A stretch of 64,000 nt of DNA from DLKC01 sp002478885 (GTDB taxonomy: Bacteria; Bacteroidota; Bacteroidia; Chitinophagales; Chitinophagaceae): positions 682,001-746,000 of the forward strand of contig JAXLUI010000002.1 in assembly GCA_046329585.1 (NCBI GenBank), in the 5' to 3' direction. Each line of letters opens with the position of its first letter. The first letter of the stretch is position 1. The position numbers and the translations under genes were made by a program. This document shows, piece after piece, positions 27,091 to 35,848 of this stretch. Below the pieces are notes generated by a model, which saw nothing but the letters and a program-made list of their open reading frames with translations, ran no database searches and had not been told where the DNA came from.

Positions 27091-27971
27091 TTATTTCTTT
27101 AAATATGCCTTTATTTTATTGTACACCGTGTCGCTTAACGGAACAAGCGGCAGGCGAAGATGATTTTCTATAACGCCGAGTTCGGTTAAAAATGCTTTAA
27201 CACCGGCTGGGTTGTTTTCGGCGAACAACAAGTTGTAGGCTTCTATTAAAGGAGTGTTCAGCTTGCGGGCGGTATCAAAATCGCCGCTTAGGCCTGCGCG
27301 GACCATGTTGGAAAATTCTTTTGGAAAGCAATTGGCTGCAACACTGATCACTCCATCAATGCCTGCGGCGAGTTCGGGCAGCACGAGATCGTCATCGCCG
27401 CTTACCACGAGAAAATCTGCCGGCCTGTCGCGCAGCAGCTGCATGGTTTGGGGCACACTGTTCCCCGCTTCTTTTATGCCGCCGATATTCGCCACTTCTT
27501 TAGCAAGCCTTATACTGGTAGCAGCTTCCATGTTTCTGCCTGTGCGCCCCGGAACGTTGTACAGTATGATGGGCTTTGGCGATGCGGCAGCCAGCATTTT
27601 ATAATGTTGAAAAAGCCCTTCCTGCGATGGTTTGCTGTAATAAGGTGCAGCGCTTAAAACGGCTGCTGCTTTATCGAGCGGAAATTGCTCCAGGTCATTA
27701 ATAACAGCCCGGGTGTTGTTACCACCAATGCCTACCACAACGGGCACCCGGCCGTTTACCTTTTCAAAAGTATAGTTAACAATGCTTAGCTTTTCCTGTT
27801 TATCGAGCGTAGGCGTTTCCCTGTAGTGCCAAGGGTTACGACATACTCAACGCCACCTGCAATTACAAAATCGATGAGGTTACCCAACGCTGCAAAATCG
27901 ATTGATTCATTCGAATGAAAAGGGGTTACCAAGGCAACGCCTGTTCCTTTTAACTGATTACGGAGAGACAT
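27091..27971 (-). pseudogene. dapA: 4-hydroxy-tetrahydrodipicolinate synthase DapA, single-base frameshift
   Basis: Two adjacent frames together give one complete DapA of 293 residues. The N-terminal frame (27971 to about 27820) runs MSLRNQLKGTGVALVTPF to VVTLGTTG. The C-terminal frame resumes with ETPTLDKQEKLSIVNY and VPVVVGIGGNN, carries PIILYNVPGRTG (catalytic Tyr) and NIGGIKEAGNS (Schiff-base Lys), and ends at 27091. The break is at a run of three G (CCC at 27819-27821 on the plus strand) where four G would restore the frame. It may be a sequencing error in a homopolymer, since dapA is normally essential. Otherwise it is a true mutation. Confidence 0.9.
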
Positions 27972-28022
27972 CTTTTTACTTTACTTTTTATTGTCGGTTA
28001 TTATTTAATTCCTGTCGTGCCT

Positions 28023-28243
28023 ATTTTGAGATACCAGCTTTTGTTCGTTGTGGCATTCCCGTACATACGGGATTGCGTCGCAATCACTTCATCGTTCCGA
28101 ACCCGATCTGCATGCTGAACTATGACCGAACGCATATTTAAGTCTACACCGCGCTGCCGACTGCTCATTCAGCAGTACTGGTGTACGATCCCGGATGTTC
28201 CTTGCGGGACAAGGGCATGGCAGCCCAGTGCCGGGTTCAAAAA
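28023..28243. repeat. Dispersed inverted-arm element, copy 8 (complete)
   Basis: Left outer end TTTTGAGATACCAGC, palindrome TCCCGTACATACGGGA, core GATTGCGTCGCAATCACTTC near 28071-28090. The right arm has a diverged core region (ATCCCGGATGTTCCTTGCGG) and ends CAGTGCCGGGTTCAAAAAA. The left arm is close to the reverse complement of the right arm of copy 7. The right end stops just before the accA stop codon. Confidence 0.85.
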
Positions 28244-28244
28244 A

Positions 28245-29249
28245 TCAGGCTTTCTCTGTTTGCCCGACAGCTTCCGGCTCTTCGTTCCAGAAACCCATTT
28301 TTGAAAATTTGTCGATGCGGTAATTCATGCGCTGTTCCGCAGGAATTTGTTTCAGTTCTTCGAGTGATCTGAGAATATGAGATTTAAGAATAGACGCCGC
28401 TTCGCTGTAATCCCAATGCGCACCACCGATTGGTTCCGGTACAATCTCGTCGATAAGTCCAAAGCCCTTCATATCTTTTGCCGTAAGCCGCAGCTGCTCC
28501 GCTGCCACTTCCTTTTTATCCCAGCTGCGCCAAAGGATAGAGCTACAGCTTTCCGGTGAGATTACCGTGTACCAGGTATTCTCCATCATTAAGATTTTGT
28601 CGCCTACACCAATGCCAAGCGCGCCACCACTGGCGCCTTCGCCGATGATGCAGCAAATGATCGGCACCTTTAGCCGCACCATTTCATAAATATTCTTTGC
28701 GATGGCTTCGCCCTGTCCGCGTTCCTCTGCTTCGAGGCCGGGGTATGCGCCCGGTGTATCGATTAAAGTAACAACAGGCTTGCCGAATTTTTCGGCGAGT
28801 TTCATCAGGCGCAGGGCCTTCCTGTAACCTTCGGGATTGGCCATACCGAAATTGCGCATTTGCCGGGCCTTTGTGTTGATGCCCTTTTGCTGCCCGATGA
28901 ACATAACAGTCTGGCCGTCGAGGCTTGCAAAACCGCCAACCATTGCTTTGTCGTCTTTTACATTGCGGTCGCCATGCAGTTCAACAAAGTTGGTTGACAT
29001 TTTATCGATATACTTTAATGTATAAGGCCTGTCGGGATGGCGGCTCAGCTGAACCCTTTGCCAGGGAGTGAGGCGTTCGGTAATCTCTTTTCTTTTTTCA
29101 ATGATAGCATCTTCGAGTTGCTGAATGATGGATTTGTAATCCACTTTTGAATTTTTTTCAGCGAGTCGTTTATTTTCTTCGATCTGTTCGTACAGTTCCC
29201 TGATGGGTTGTTCGAAGTCGAGAAATTGTCTGTTCGGGTATTGAGGCAT
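28245..29249 (-). CDS. accA: Acetyl-CoA carboxylase carboxyltransferase subunit alpha
   Basis: The 334-residue product matches AccA in length and sequence: the helical N-terminus (FEQPIRELYEQIEENKRLA), LSRHPDRPYTLKYID, FVELHGDRNVKDDKAMVGG, the oxyanion/CoA regions DTPGAYPGLEAEERGQGEAIA (in parts) and GEGASGGALGIGVGD, and MMENTWYTVISPE. With AccD it transfers CO2 from biotin to acetyl-CoA in the first step of fatty-acid synthesis. The gene is alone here, as is common. Confidence 0.97.
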   Translation of the reverse strand: MPQYPNRQFLDFEQPIRELYEQIEENKRLAEKNSKVDYKSIIQQLEDAIIEKRKEITERLTPWQRVQLSRHPDRPYTLKYIDKMSTNFVELHGDRNVKDDKAMVGGFASLDGQTVMFIGQQKGINTKARQMRNFGMANPEGYRKALRLMKLAEKFGKPVVTLIDTPGAYPGLEAEERGQGEAIAKNIYEMVRLKVPIICCIIGEGASGGALGIGVGDKILMMENTWYTVISPESCSSILWRSWDKKEVAAEQLRLTAKDMKGFGLIDEIVPEPIGGAHWDYSEAASILKSHILRSLEELKQIPAEQRMNYRIDKFSKMGFWNEEPEAVGQTEKA

Positions 29250-29311
29250 ATGCTAAATTATAATGCTGGGCGGTAAAATTAATGTTTCAAAATTTAGGTA
29301 GAAAAGATTTG

Positions 29312-29340
29312 TTTGAAAAATATGTTTCCCCTTATCTTTG
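29312..29340 (+). promoter_or_regulatory. Bacteroidota-type promoter of tRNA-Asp
   Basis: A TTTG box (29312-29315, with an alternative at 29308) is followed 17 bp later by TATCTTTG (29333-29340), a match to TTTG / TAnnTTTG. Transcription would begin about 35 bp before the tRNA. Confidence 0.65.
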
Positions 29341-29381
29341 CCGTCCCGAAAACGGAAGTAGTGATACAACAGTAAGGGAAT

Positions 29382-29455
29382 GGATCGGTAGTTCAGTTGG
29401 TTAGAATGCCGCCCTGTCACGGCGGAGGTCGCGGGTTCGAGTCCCGTCCGGTCCG
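29382..29455 (+). tRNA. tRNA-Asp (anticodon GTC)
   Basis: The 74-nt cloverleaf has acceptor arms GGATCGG / CCGGTCC with discriminator G. The anticodon arm is CCGCC-CTGTCAC-GGCGG, giving anticodon GTC, and the T arm is CGCGGG-TTCGAGT-CCCGT. CCA is not encoded. A terminator follows. The tra module begins on its downstream side, which makes the 3' end a possible integration site. Confidence 0.97.
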
Positions 29456-29470
29456 CATTAATTTCGATGA

Positions 29471-29497
29471 AACCCGCGCTGGTCGCGGGTTTTTGCT
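29471..29497 (+). terminator. Terminator of tRNA-Asp
   Basis: AACCCGCG (29471-29478) pairs with CGCGGGTT (29484-29491) and is followed by T-rich sequence. Confidence 0.85.
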
Positions 29498-29690
29498 TTT
29501 TTATTCTATTTTTTATTCTATAAAAAAGCAATATGGTCTAATATCTTATCTTGTTTTACCTGACTTTATTCTACATTACCCGTTGACCCTATAAAAGTAC
29601 GATTTTCCCATTTTTCAAAGAACTTAAACAACATAACTGCCAGGTTATATTAAAAGGATACTGGTTTTTCTCTATTCTGAAGTTTTTAAT

Positions 29691-29999
29691 CTATATCTGC
29701 ATTAATTGTCGGATATCGCTTCCTAAAAAAAATACTCTTGATCTTATTTTTATTCTTCGAAGCTTGCCGTGTTTTACCCAGTCGTAGATAGTGGGTTTAG
29801 ACACCTTAAATAAAGAGCAGATTTCCTGAATTTTATACAATGGTTTTTCGGTTAATCCGGGAACAGACATATTATTGAGAATAGGCGTAGACTCTTTTTG
29901 TGATTTAGATACTTCTTCCCTTATAATCTGGCGCATCTGCTCCCAAAATTCATTTGGATCAAAAGGAAATAAAATCGGTACTGAAGAATTATTTTCCAT
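29691..29999 (-). CDS. HTH DNA-binding protein (excisionase-like)
   Basis: The 102-residue product ends with a MerR-like HTH_17 domain (KPLYKIQEICSLFKVSKPTIYDWVKHGKLRRIKIRSRVFF, in parts), the type used by excisionases and mobile-element regulators. The first 50 residues are polar and look like a coiled coil (EFWEQMRQIIREEVSKSQ). It is the gene nearest to tRNA-Asp, where an excisionase would be expected, but no integrase accompanies it. Confidence 0.8.
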   Translation of the reverse strand: MENNSSVPILFPFDPNEFWEQMRQIIREEVSKSQKESTPILNNMSVPGLTEKPLYKIQEICSLFKVSKPTIYDWVKHGKLRRIKIRSRVFFLGSDIRQLMQI

Positions 30000-30057
30000 A
30001 CACTACATTTTCTATTCGCCAATAATTTCTTTCCTAACAACAACGTGCCAGTTCTTA

Positions 30058-30351
30058 CTATACCAGATTAAGATAAACGCTACTATGGGAGTAGGCGTCT
30101 GCAGCGGGAATATATTTAATATAACCATACTCACTAAGCCCATTAATACATTTATTATAAGTGTGCCTAGCGTTTATTTTTGCCATTTTCATGATACTTC
30201 CTCTATTAATGGTAATGGGGTTTTCACTTTGATTTAAATTCCAGTGCTGTAACAACGCCATATATACACTTATGTGTGCTGTATTTACCCTTGCATCATC
30301 TGCAATCGCTTCATAAAATGCTGTCAAGGCACCAAACTGCTCCATACTCAA
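30058..30351 (-). CDS. Small winged-helix-like protein of the tra module
   Basis: The 97-residue product has the pattern of a replication- or transcription-type winged helix: VNTAHISVYMALLQHWN, ITINRGSIMKMAKINARHTYNKCINGLSEYGYIKYIP (in parts). Short helices are followed by a hairpin ending at YLNLV. Similar small proteins occur in Bacteroidota conjugative elements. Its stop and start overlap the neighbouring gene by 4 bp (30348-30351), so they are coupled. Function is inferred only. Confidence 0.6.
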   Translation of the reverse strand: MSMEQFGALTAFYEAIADDARVNTAHISVYMALLQHWNLNQSENPITINRGSIMKMAKINARHTYNKCINGLSEYGYIKYIPAADAYSHSSVYLNLV

Positions 30352-31121
30352 GATATTTTAAAATCATTTGATTTTTGTTTCCTGGATTTTTGCCCTCTTT
30401 TCTTCTGTATCAAATTTTTATCAGTACTACGCCTGATAATCGATGTATTTCCTTCTTCTTTATCTGCCCCCTGTTTCTTCTTCAATTGTAAGTTCTTTTC
30501 CATCCAGCGATTGTTCAAAAAGCGATAAGCTTCTTCAGCCGATATGCAGGAACCATTCTCAAAAAAATAAAATCGTTGACTGATTTCGTACTTGCCTTTT
30601 AGTGTATTGATGTTACGAACCATATCCTGGGCTGGAGTGTCACACCAGAATTTAAACCGAAGACAATCTGCAATATCTTCCCCTTCTTCAACCGATGATA
30701 GGGATTGTAATTGCATCATCACTTTGTCAATCTTTTCTTCTCTCAACCAGGAGTCCTTTTCCTCGCTCTGAAATTCCTTATCAATCTTATTTTCGTAATC
30801 AACGTCCCAATTAATTTCCTGCATCTTTCTTTCCAGCTCTTTCGTGTTTACGCCATTAATTACAGAACCGGTGACATTTATTTCTTTACGAAGTGTGGCA
30901 TCATAGTATATACATGCATATTCATTCCTCTCAGATTTACACTGGAAAACCAAATTAAAATTTACAATATCAGACCCGATAGTCATTCTTTCTTTTAGGA
31001 CAAACTCAGGTTTCCTAAAGCAAATATGTCTAAGCAGTTTATTACCCAAATGACTTGCAAATCCAAGTGAGTGAAGTGTGTCTGTCACTGAACTAATATT
31101 TTGAATATCCATGCTAAACAA
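30348..31121 (-). CDS. Uncharacterised tra-module protein, related to the next upstream gene
   Basis: The 257-residue product has no motif I can name. Residues about 15-75 (LHSLGFASHLGNKLLRHICFRKPEF, YDATL; in parts) align with residues of the 410-residue product encoded just upstream (YLGFGEKLYAELENNMKHGKPEF, YDATL), so the two share a domain. The C-terminal 60 residues are strongly basic and lysine-rich (KKKQGADKEEGN, QKKRGQKSRKQKS), as in nucleic-acid-binding tails. It is co-transcribed with the small winged-helix gene. Confidence 0.6.
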   Translation of the reverse strand: MFSMDIQNISSVTDTLHSLGFASHLGNKLLRHICFRKPEFVLKERMTIGSDIVNFNLVFQCKSERNEYACIYYDATLRKEINVTGSVINGVNTKELERKMQEINWDVDYENKIDKEFQSEEKDSWLREEKIDKVMMQLQSLSSVEEGEDIADCLRFKFWCDTPAQDMVRNINTLKGKYEISQRFYFFENGSCISAEEAYRFLNNRWMEKNLQLKKKQGADKEEGNTSIIRRSTDKNLIQKKRGQKSRKQKSNDFKIS

Positions 31122-31161
31122 TTTATACGTTCATATTTATTACAACTATTATCAAGGAACT

Positions 31162-32394
31162 TTATACATGCTGTCCCTTCTTATTTGACACCCCCTTTTT
31201 CGGGATTAAACTTTCGTTCTTTTCTTTCTTGCTTCCCTTAAAGTTTTTTTTTGAATCACTTACCTCTTCTTTCTGATTTTGGTCTTTATCTTTTTGCACA
31301 ACACCTTTTTCAACTTGTTTCTCAGGGCTATTAATTTGTTGCACAGCTTGATCTTTTTTAAGGGTGTCATGCTGCACAAGTTTCATATCCTTATCGTAAA
31401 TATTTAATGTTTTAAACTGCGGGTTTGCTTCAATAAACATTTTTTGATCACTACCATTAAGCTGGAATATAACAACCTGCAGATTACCCCTTTGCAATGA
31501 TGCAATCAAACGTTCCTTCTCTTTTTCTTCCAATAGTTCCTTAATAGGATATTTCTGAAGCGAGACGACAATATCATACCCATAATTCTGATGAAACTGC
31601 TTTGTCTCATAATTGCCTTGCTCATTCTTCTTTTCCAGATCTAATTGAATCCAGGCATTATATTTTTCTCCAGCCTTATTAATAAGATCGGTATTGACAG
31701 CTCTGCCGTTTAAAAGATTATAGGTTTCTTTCATGGTGATACCCTGACCTTTATTCAGATAAATAGTTTGCGATAGTTGTTCTTTATTGGCCTTTTCCAA
31801 TGTTGCATCATAACGATTAAAGAAATACATATCATTGGTGTCCGATTTTTTAAAATGCAACTCTGCACCAATCTTGTCTTTATTAAACTCCGTTTCAATT
31901 TTTAACTGAAACTCTGGTTTACCATGCTTCATATTATTTTCAAGCTCAGCATATAATTTTTCGCCGAAGCCGAGGTATTTGATATTATCTTTCAAATACT
32001 CTAAATTCTTGTCGTTCATGATTGTATTTTTTTTGTTGTTAATAATTTGTTCTTTCTCCCAATGATCGATCAAGGCATCTGTAAAATCATTCCCCTCCTT
32101 GTTATGTAAACCATTTACATCAGGATCATTGATTTTCATTTCCAAAGCATTTCCATAAGGCATTTGTGACAATAAATCTGCAACAGAATCAAAATGAATA
32201 ACTTTAAAAGAATCAACATCACTGATATTATTCTCCGCAAACTCATGTGCGTCTGCTTTATCTTTAAAAAAATAAACATCTTCCTTTTGAAGAAAGTACA
32301 AGCCAGTATTGTAAGCCATCCAGTTTTCACCATTAGCAAGCCCAAGATTTATTTCGTGCATCAATTCATCTGATATAACATGTTCGTTATGCAT
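31162..32394 (-). CDS. Uncharacterised tra-module protein with lysine-rich tail
   Basis: The 410-residue product has an N-terminal region of about 120 residues, then a repeated type of domain shared with the downstream gene (LGFGEKLYAEL, GKPEFQLKIETEF, MYFFNRYDATLEKA), then NLQVVIFQLNGSDQKMFIEANPQFKTLNIYD, which resembles DUF3945-type segments of Bacteroidota element proteins. The tail is highly charged (QKDKDQNQKEEVSDSKK). No signal peptide. The function is unknown and it is probably cytoplasmic. Confidence 0.6.
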   Translation of the reverse strand: MHNEHVISDELMHEINLGLANGENWMAYNTGLYFLQKEDVYFFKDKADAHEFAENNISDVDSFKVIHFDSVADLLSQMPYGNALEMKINDPDVNGLHNKEGNDFTDALIDHWEKEQIINNKKNTIMNDKNLEYLKDNIKYLGFGEKLYAELENNMKHGKPEFQLKIETEFNKDKIGAELHFKKSDTNDMYFFNRYDATLEKANKEQLSQTIYLNKGQGITMKETYNLLNGRAVNTDLINKAGEKYNAWIQLDLEKKNEQGNYETKQFHQNYGYDIVVSLQKYPIKELLEEKEKERLIASLQRGNLQVVIFQLNGSDQKMFIEANPQFKTLNIYDKDMKLVQHDTLKKDQAVQQINSPEKQVEKGVVQKDKDQNQKEEVSDSKKNFKGSKKEKNESLIPKKGVSNKKGQHV

Positions 32395-32403
32395 AGCCAG
32401 ATA

Positions 32404-33222
32404 TTATTCAAATGAAGGCAATTGCCTTGCCCTTGTAATTATCCTGTTATTGACCTTGACAGATAAATTACGTCCACCATTCAATTCATTCACTTCAAAT
32501 GACAGATATTGATGTTCAGGTATGGTGAATTTTGGAATAGCAAACACAATAACATTTTTTGTGCCGGCTGCAACAACCGTTTTATTTCCTGTTATATACA
32601 CTGGCTGTAAATCTTTTTCCTGCGAAGCCGTCCTTTTAGCTCTTTTCTGATCTTTTATGCTAAACCTCATCAGGTCAATATTATAATTAATGGAAGATTG
32701 ATTTTGTAATAAAACCTGGATAAAAAGTATGTTGCCTCTTATATAGATGCCTGTTATTGCGCACTTCATTCGCCAATTCACATCATATATACTTTGCAAT
32801 TGAGATGGATTATCCAATATTCCTTTTGCATAGGTTTCAATAATAGACTGCGATAGCAAGGCATTCCCGAATGACACTTTATGTGATGAACCGGAGTTAA
32901 TTGTGCTTATATTATAAATGAAACTTGCTTGTGAACTGTCATAGTTTACAATAAGCGAGTATACATTTCCATCGGCAGTAATAACACTCAGATTGGTTTG
33001 TTCAAAATCCTTTCTACCCGCTTTTATCAACAGGATATTAGTTGCCTGTTCCACTTTCTGTACAAGTATATCTGCAGTTCCTATATCCGTATGTATTATC
33101 ATTGCCGGGAAAATAATACTTGTAGTTTTCTGAGTTGTAATGTTCAACTCCTGAATATTTTGTTGGGCAATCGAAGAGGTTACAATTGCTATTATGCAAA
33201 TCAATATGGTAAACTGTTTCAT
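32404..33222 (-). CDS. traN: Conjugative transposon protein TraN
   Basis: The 272-residue product has a signal peptide (ILICIIAIVTSSIAQQN) and matches the TraN (DUF4138) pattern: KTTSIIFPAMIIHTDIGTADILVQK (in parts), NLSVITADGNVYSLIVNYD, and a C-terminal beta-rich domain (FAIPKFTIPEHQYLSFEVNELNGGRNL, in parts). TraN is a VirB9-like component of the outer part of the mating channel. It follows TraM by 18 bp and is the last recognised tra gene in this operon. Confidence 0.9.
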   Translation of the reverse strand: MKQFTILICIIAIVTSSIAQQNIQELNITTQKTTSIIFPAMIIHTDIGTADILVQKVEQATNILLIKAGRKDFEQTNLSVITADGNVYSLIVNYDSSQASFIYNISTINSGSSHKVSFGNALLSQSIIETYAKGILDNPSQLQSIYDVNWRMKCAITGIYIRGNILFIQVLLQNQSSINYNIDLMRFSIKDQKRAKRTASQEKDLQPVYITGNKTVVAAGTKNVIVFAIPKFTIPEHQYLSFEVNELNGGRNLSVKVNNRIITRARQLPSFE

Positions 33223-33240
33223 AGATTTTTCTTTACGTAT

Positions 33241-34563
33241 TTAATTTTTGAGTAGTACCTGGTAACCAGCTTTCACAGTGACTTTTACCAGTTTTACTTT
33301 TTTACTGAAAATGGTTTTTGCAGCAGTAATACCAGCAGAAGCAACTTGTTCAGTAAGTGTAGGGTCAAGAGACATCATACCGATATTTTGTAACGCATTA
33401 TCTGACGACTGCTTTACAAGTTCGTTCGCTATGGCGCCGGGAATACATATGCCTTCCAGGCCATCCAGGTCAAATGCTTTTAATTTTACCGGGTATAAAG
33501 AATTGCCAAACCTGATAGAGTTAGTCTCAACTTTCAGCCGTTCATTATTTAGCGATGCAGTACCATAAATAAAATTGCCGTTAGGTATTTTTGTACCGTT
33601 GATATATGCATCCTGTACTAATCTCATTTTTACTGTAGCTCCATTTACTATGGTTTGTGTTTCATGGATTATTGCACGAAGTGTGTTTATCGTATCTGCT
33701 GATAACTGAACCGCGTCATCCAAACTGAAGAAAGCATCTTTACTATTTTGTATCCTAGTTATAGAGTCAGAACTTGATTGTAAAAAGGAAATATTGCTGC
33801 TTTTAGAAGTACCACTCACTGAAAACAATGATTTTTCATTTTCCTTTGATTGCTTCTCTATTTTTTCTTTTACTCTTTCAGGGTGTTGTATATCCATAAT
33901 CTTATCCATCATATTTTCCAGTTGCTGTATTTCAGGATCAGTTTCATCACCGGTATTCATTGACTGCATCATCCCTTCAAGTTTATCTACCTGGTTAGTA
34001 AACTCATCATGATTTGCTGAAGCCGGGTATTTATCATATGGCTTTATAATTTTATTATTAGAAGTTTCCTGCGTACTCATTGCTTTTTTTAGTTCATCCA
34101 ATTTAGCTCTCACCCTTTTTTCATTGTGGTCTGTATAACTACTGCCATATTTTGGGGAGACGTTTAAACCGACAGAATTCCCATGTCTTTCTTTTTTATC
34201 AATTGTCTCAAATTCCTTAATTGTTTCATTACCTGCAAAATCGTTTATGTACGCTTCATCTTCGGTGATATACTTTCTGTAATAAGGGTCATTCTTAACC
34301 GCATCTTTAAATGCCAGTGAATCCTTCTGAGCTTTGTTATAAAAGCTAAGCTTATCCTGTCCTTTGTCATCTTTTAATTTTGCAATAGGTAATTGAAGAT
34401 TTATTCCTTGCTTCTTACTTAAGCTTTTATCCGCTTCATTAGTTCCTTCACCGCCTCCCAATGCCCAGAAAGCCATTGTAAGAAACGGGATGATTAATAA
34501 CGGTAAGACCGTTAAAAATTTTCTTCTCTTCAAAAATTTCATCGAATGATTTTGTGTTTGCAT
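33241..34563 (-). CDS. traM: Conjugative transposon protein TraM
   Basis: The 440-residue product has one N-terminal membrane segment (RRKFLTVLPLLIIPFLTMAFWALGGGEG, in parts), which is the TraM signature. A long polar, low-complexity periplasmic linker rich in K, D, N and S follows, with a C-terminal beta domain (VKMRLVQDAYINGTKIPNGNFIYGTASL, in parts, and FDLDGLEGICIPG). It corresponds to the VirB10-like bridge between the two membranes. Confidence 0.9.
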   Translation of the reverse strand: MQTQNHSMKFLKRRKFLTVLPLLIIPFLTMAFWALGGGEGTNEADKSLSKKQGINLQLPIAKLKDDKGQDKLSFYNKAQKDSLAFKDAVKNDPYYRKYITEDEAYINDFAGNETIKEFETIDKKERHGNSVGLNVSPKYGSSYTDHNEKRVRAKLDELKKAMSTQETSNNKIIKPYDKYPASANHDEFTNQVDKLEGMMQSMNTGDETDPEIQQLENMMDKIMDIQHPERVKEKIEKQSKENEKSLFSVSGTSKSSNISFLQSSSDSITRIQNSKDAFFSLDDAVQLSADTINTLRAIIHETQTIVNGATVKMRLVQDAYINGTKIPNGNFIYGTASLNNERLKVETNSIRFGNSLYPVKLKAFDLDGLEGICIPGAIANELVKQSSDNALQNIGMMSLDPTLTEQVASAGITAAKTIFSKKVKLVKVTVKAGYQVLLKN

Positions 34564-34565
34564 GT

Positions 34566-35051
34566 TTAATGTTTTTTTTGTGACAAATACAATTGTTCCA
34601 GCACCTGTACACTATCTATCAAACCCGGCCGGGCCTGCAGGATGCTGTCATATTGATATTTTCCGTTAAGACTTTTATTGAGACTATCCATATAGTGTTT
34701 GAATGATGCAATACTTTGATAGTCCCTTTCTGTTACTTTAATTCCTTCAATATTGCTTTTAGAATCGTGTGCTGGAAAATTGATTTTATCAATTTTCACA
34801 GTATTACCAATTGCTGACTTTGAAATGATTCCCTGCACTATTTGATGTATACTAAGACCACCAATCAATATAAATAAGAGAATGAAAAAAGCTTTCCTTT
34901 TCTTAACAGTTAAATGATTGAGTTTTTTGCTCATGAACGAAGCAAAACCTGTTTGCATCTGATGTATCATCTTATAGATTCTTACAGCTGCATTATCCTG
35001 CCATGCATGCGTTTCAGGTGCATCCTTTCTATCTCGTTTAAATAATTTCAA
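34566..35051 (-). CDS. Tra-module membrane protein in the TraL position
   Basis: The 161-residue product has a cytoplasmic N-terminus (KLFKRDRKDAPETHAWQDN), one membrane segment (AFFILLFILIGGLSIHQIVQGI, about residues 54-75, in parts) and a periplasmic part. It lies between TraK and TraM with almost no spacing, the place of TraL in CTnDOT-type operons. Sequence similarity to known TraL is not obvious to me, so the name rests on position. Confidence 0.65.
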   Translation of the reverse strand: MKLFKRDRKDAPETHAWQDNAAVRIYKMIHQMQTGFASFMSKKLNHLTVKKRKAFFILLFILIGGLSIHQIVQGIISKSAIGNTVKIDKINFPAHDSKSNIEGIKVTERDYQSIASFKHYMDSLNKSLNGKYQYDSILQARPGLIDSVQVLEQLYLSQKKH

Positions 35052-35053
35052 GG

Positions 35054-35671
35054 TTACCTGTTCTCCACTTTTATATCACTGTTATCAATAATCTTCCAGC
35101 GCTCTATTAAAAATCCATGTGCATTATTATCAGAGCGGGAAACATTGCGCAGGTAACCTTCTGTAACAAGGTTTCTTGTTACAATGCTTGTTGCTCTCGT
35201 TATCTTTTGGATTGCTTTGCAGGTAAAATAAAACGGATATTGATCGGTATTTATAGTTACACTATCTACAGTAACCTGCTGACTGATATTGCCAGCAATA
35301 AGGTTACTGTAATACCCATTCTCCTTTAAATTATCGTATTGTCTTTTGGCAGAAACATCTGCGAGGTATAAAGCCTTTGTAATATTATATTGAATTACCT
35401 TATCATCAGGATCAAGTGTAAAGAAATAGTAATGAAACATTTTTACATGATCTCTTGCTTCCACGGGAATGTTGTCTTTTCTTTCGGCACTATATGCTTC
35501 AAGTGCTTTGCCATTTGCAAGAATATAAATTCTTTCCTGTGCCTTTGCAACAGACTGATGGCTGGAATATAAAGCATAAATAGCAATGCCTGTTGTTGCA
35601 GCAATCAACAATAAAGAGAATGCTTTTATATGCCGGAAGGCAGTATCAATATTTTTTGTTTTTGTAAACAT
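35054..35671 (-). CDS. traK: Conjugative transposon protein TraK
   Basis: The 205-residue product from MFTKTKNIDTAFRHIKAF (ATG at 35671) has the TraK start, one membrane segment (LLLIAATTGIAIYALYSS), and the conserved periplasmic segments LANGKALEAYSAERKDNIPVEARDHVKMFHYYFFTLDPDD (in parts) and EGYLRNVSRSDNNAHGFLIERW (in parts). It is the VirB8-like assembly factor. The frame opens eight codons earlier (35695), but the family start favours 35671. Confidence 0.92.
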   Translation of the reverse strand: MFTKTKNIDTAFRHIKAFSLLLIAATTGIAIYALYSSHQSVAKAQERIYILANGKALEAYSAERKDNIPVEARDHVKMFHYYFFTLDPDDKVIQYNITKALYLADVSAKRQYDNLKENGYYSNLIAGNISQQVTVDSVTINTDQYPFYFTCKAIQKITRATSIVTRNLVTEGYLRNVSRSDNNAHGFLIERWKIIDNSDIKVENR

Positions 35672-35706
35672 TGTACACACATTTTCATTCTTCACTTTTC
35701 AGGATT

Positions 35707-35848
35707 TGTTTACAAACCCATATCTCTGTTCATCAACGGTTGTGTCACTCACTTGTACGCTTTGTTCTTTGCTGAGCAATGATAAGAATGTACAAGTGTG
35801 CGACGCAAGTAAAGCTTCATAGTAGTAATGAAGCCGGGCTAAAAAAAT
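35707..35848. repeat. Dispersed inverted-arm element, copy 9 (complete, inside the tra operon)
   Basis: The left arm has the variant core GTTGTGTCACTCACTTGTAC and the right arm GTACAAGTGTGCGACGCAAG, with 34 bp between them, so a long hairpin can form at about 35740-35810. The right arm ends GAAGCCGGGCTAAAAAAA just at the traJ stop codon. It separates traJ from traK. Confidence 0.85.

Noticed and set aside
35586..35822. 78-codon plus-strand frame
   Set aside because: It overlaps traK and a repeat copy; its C-terminus comes from the repeat core.
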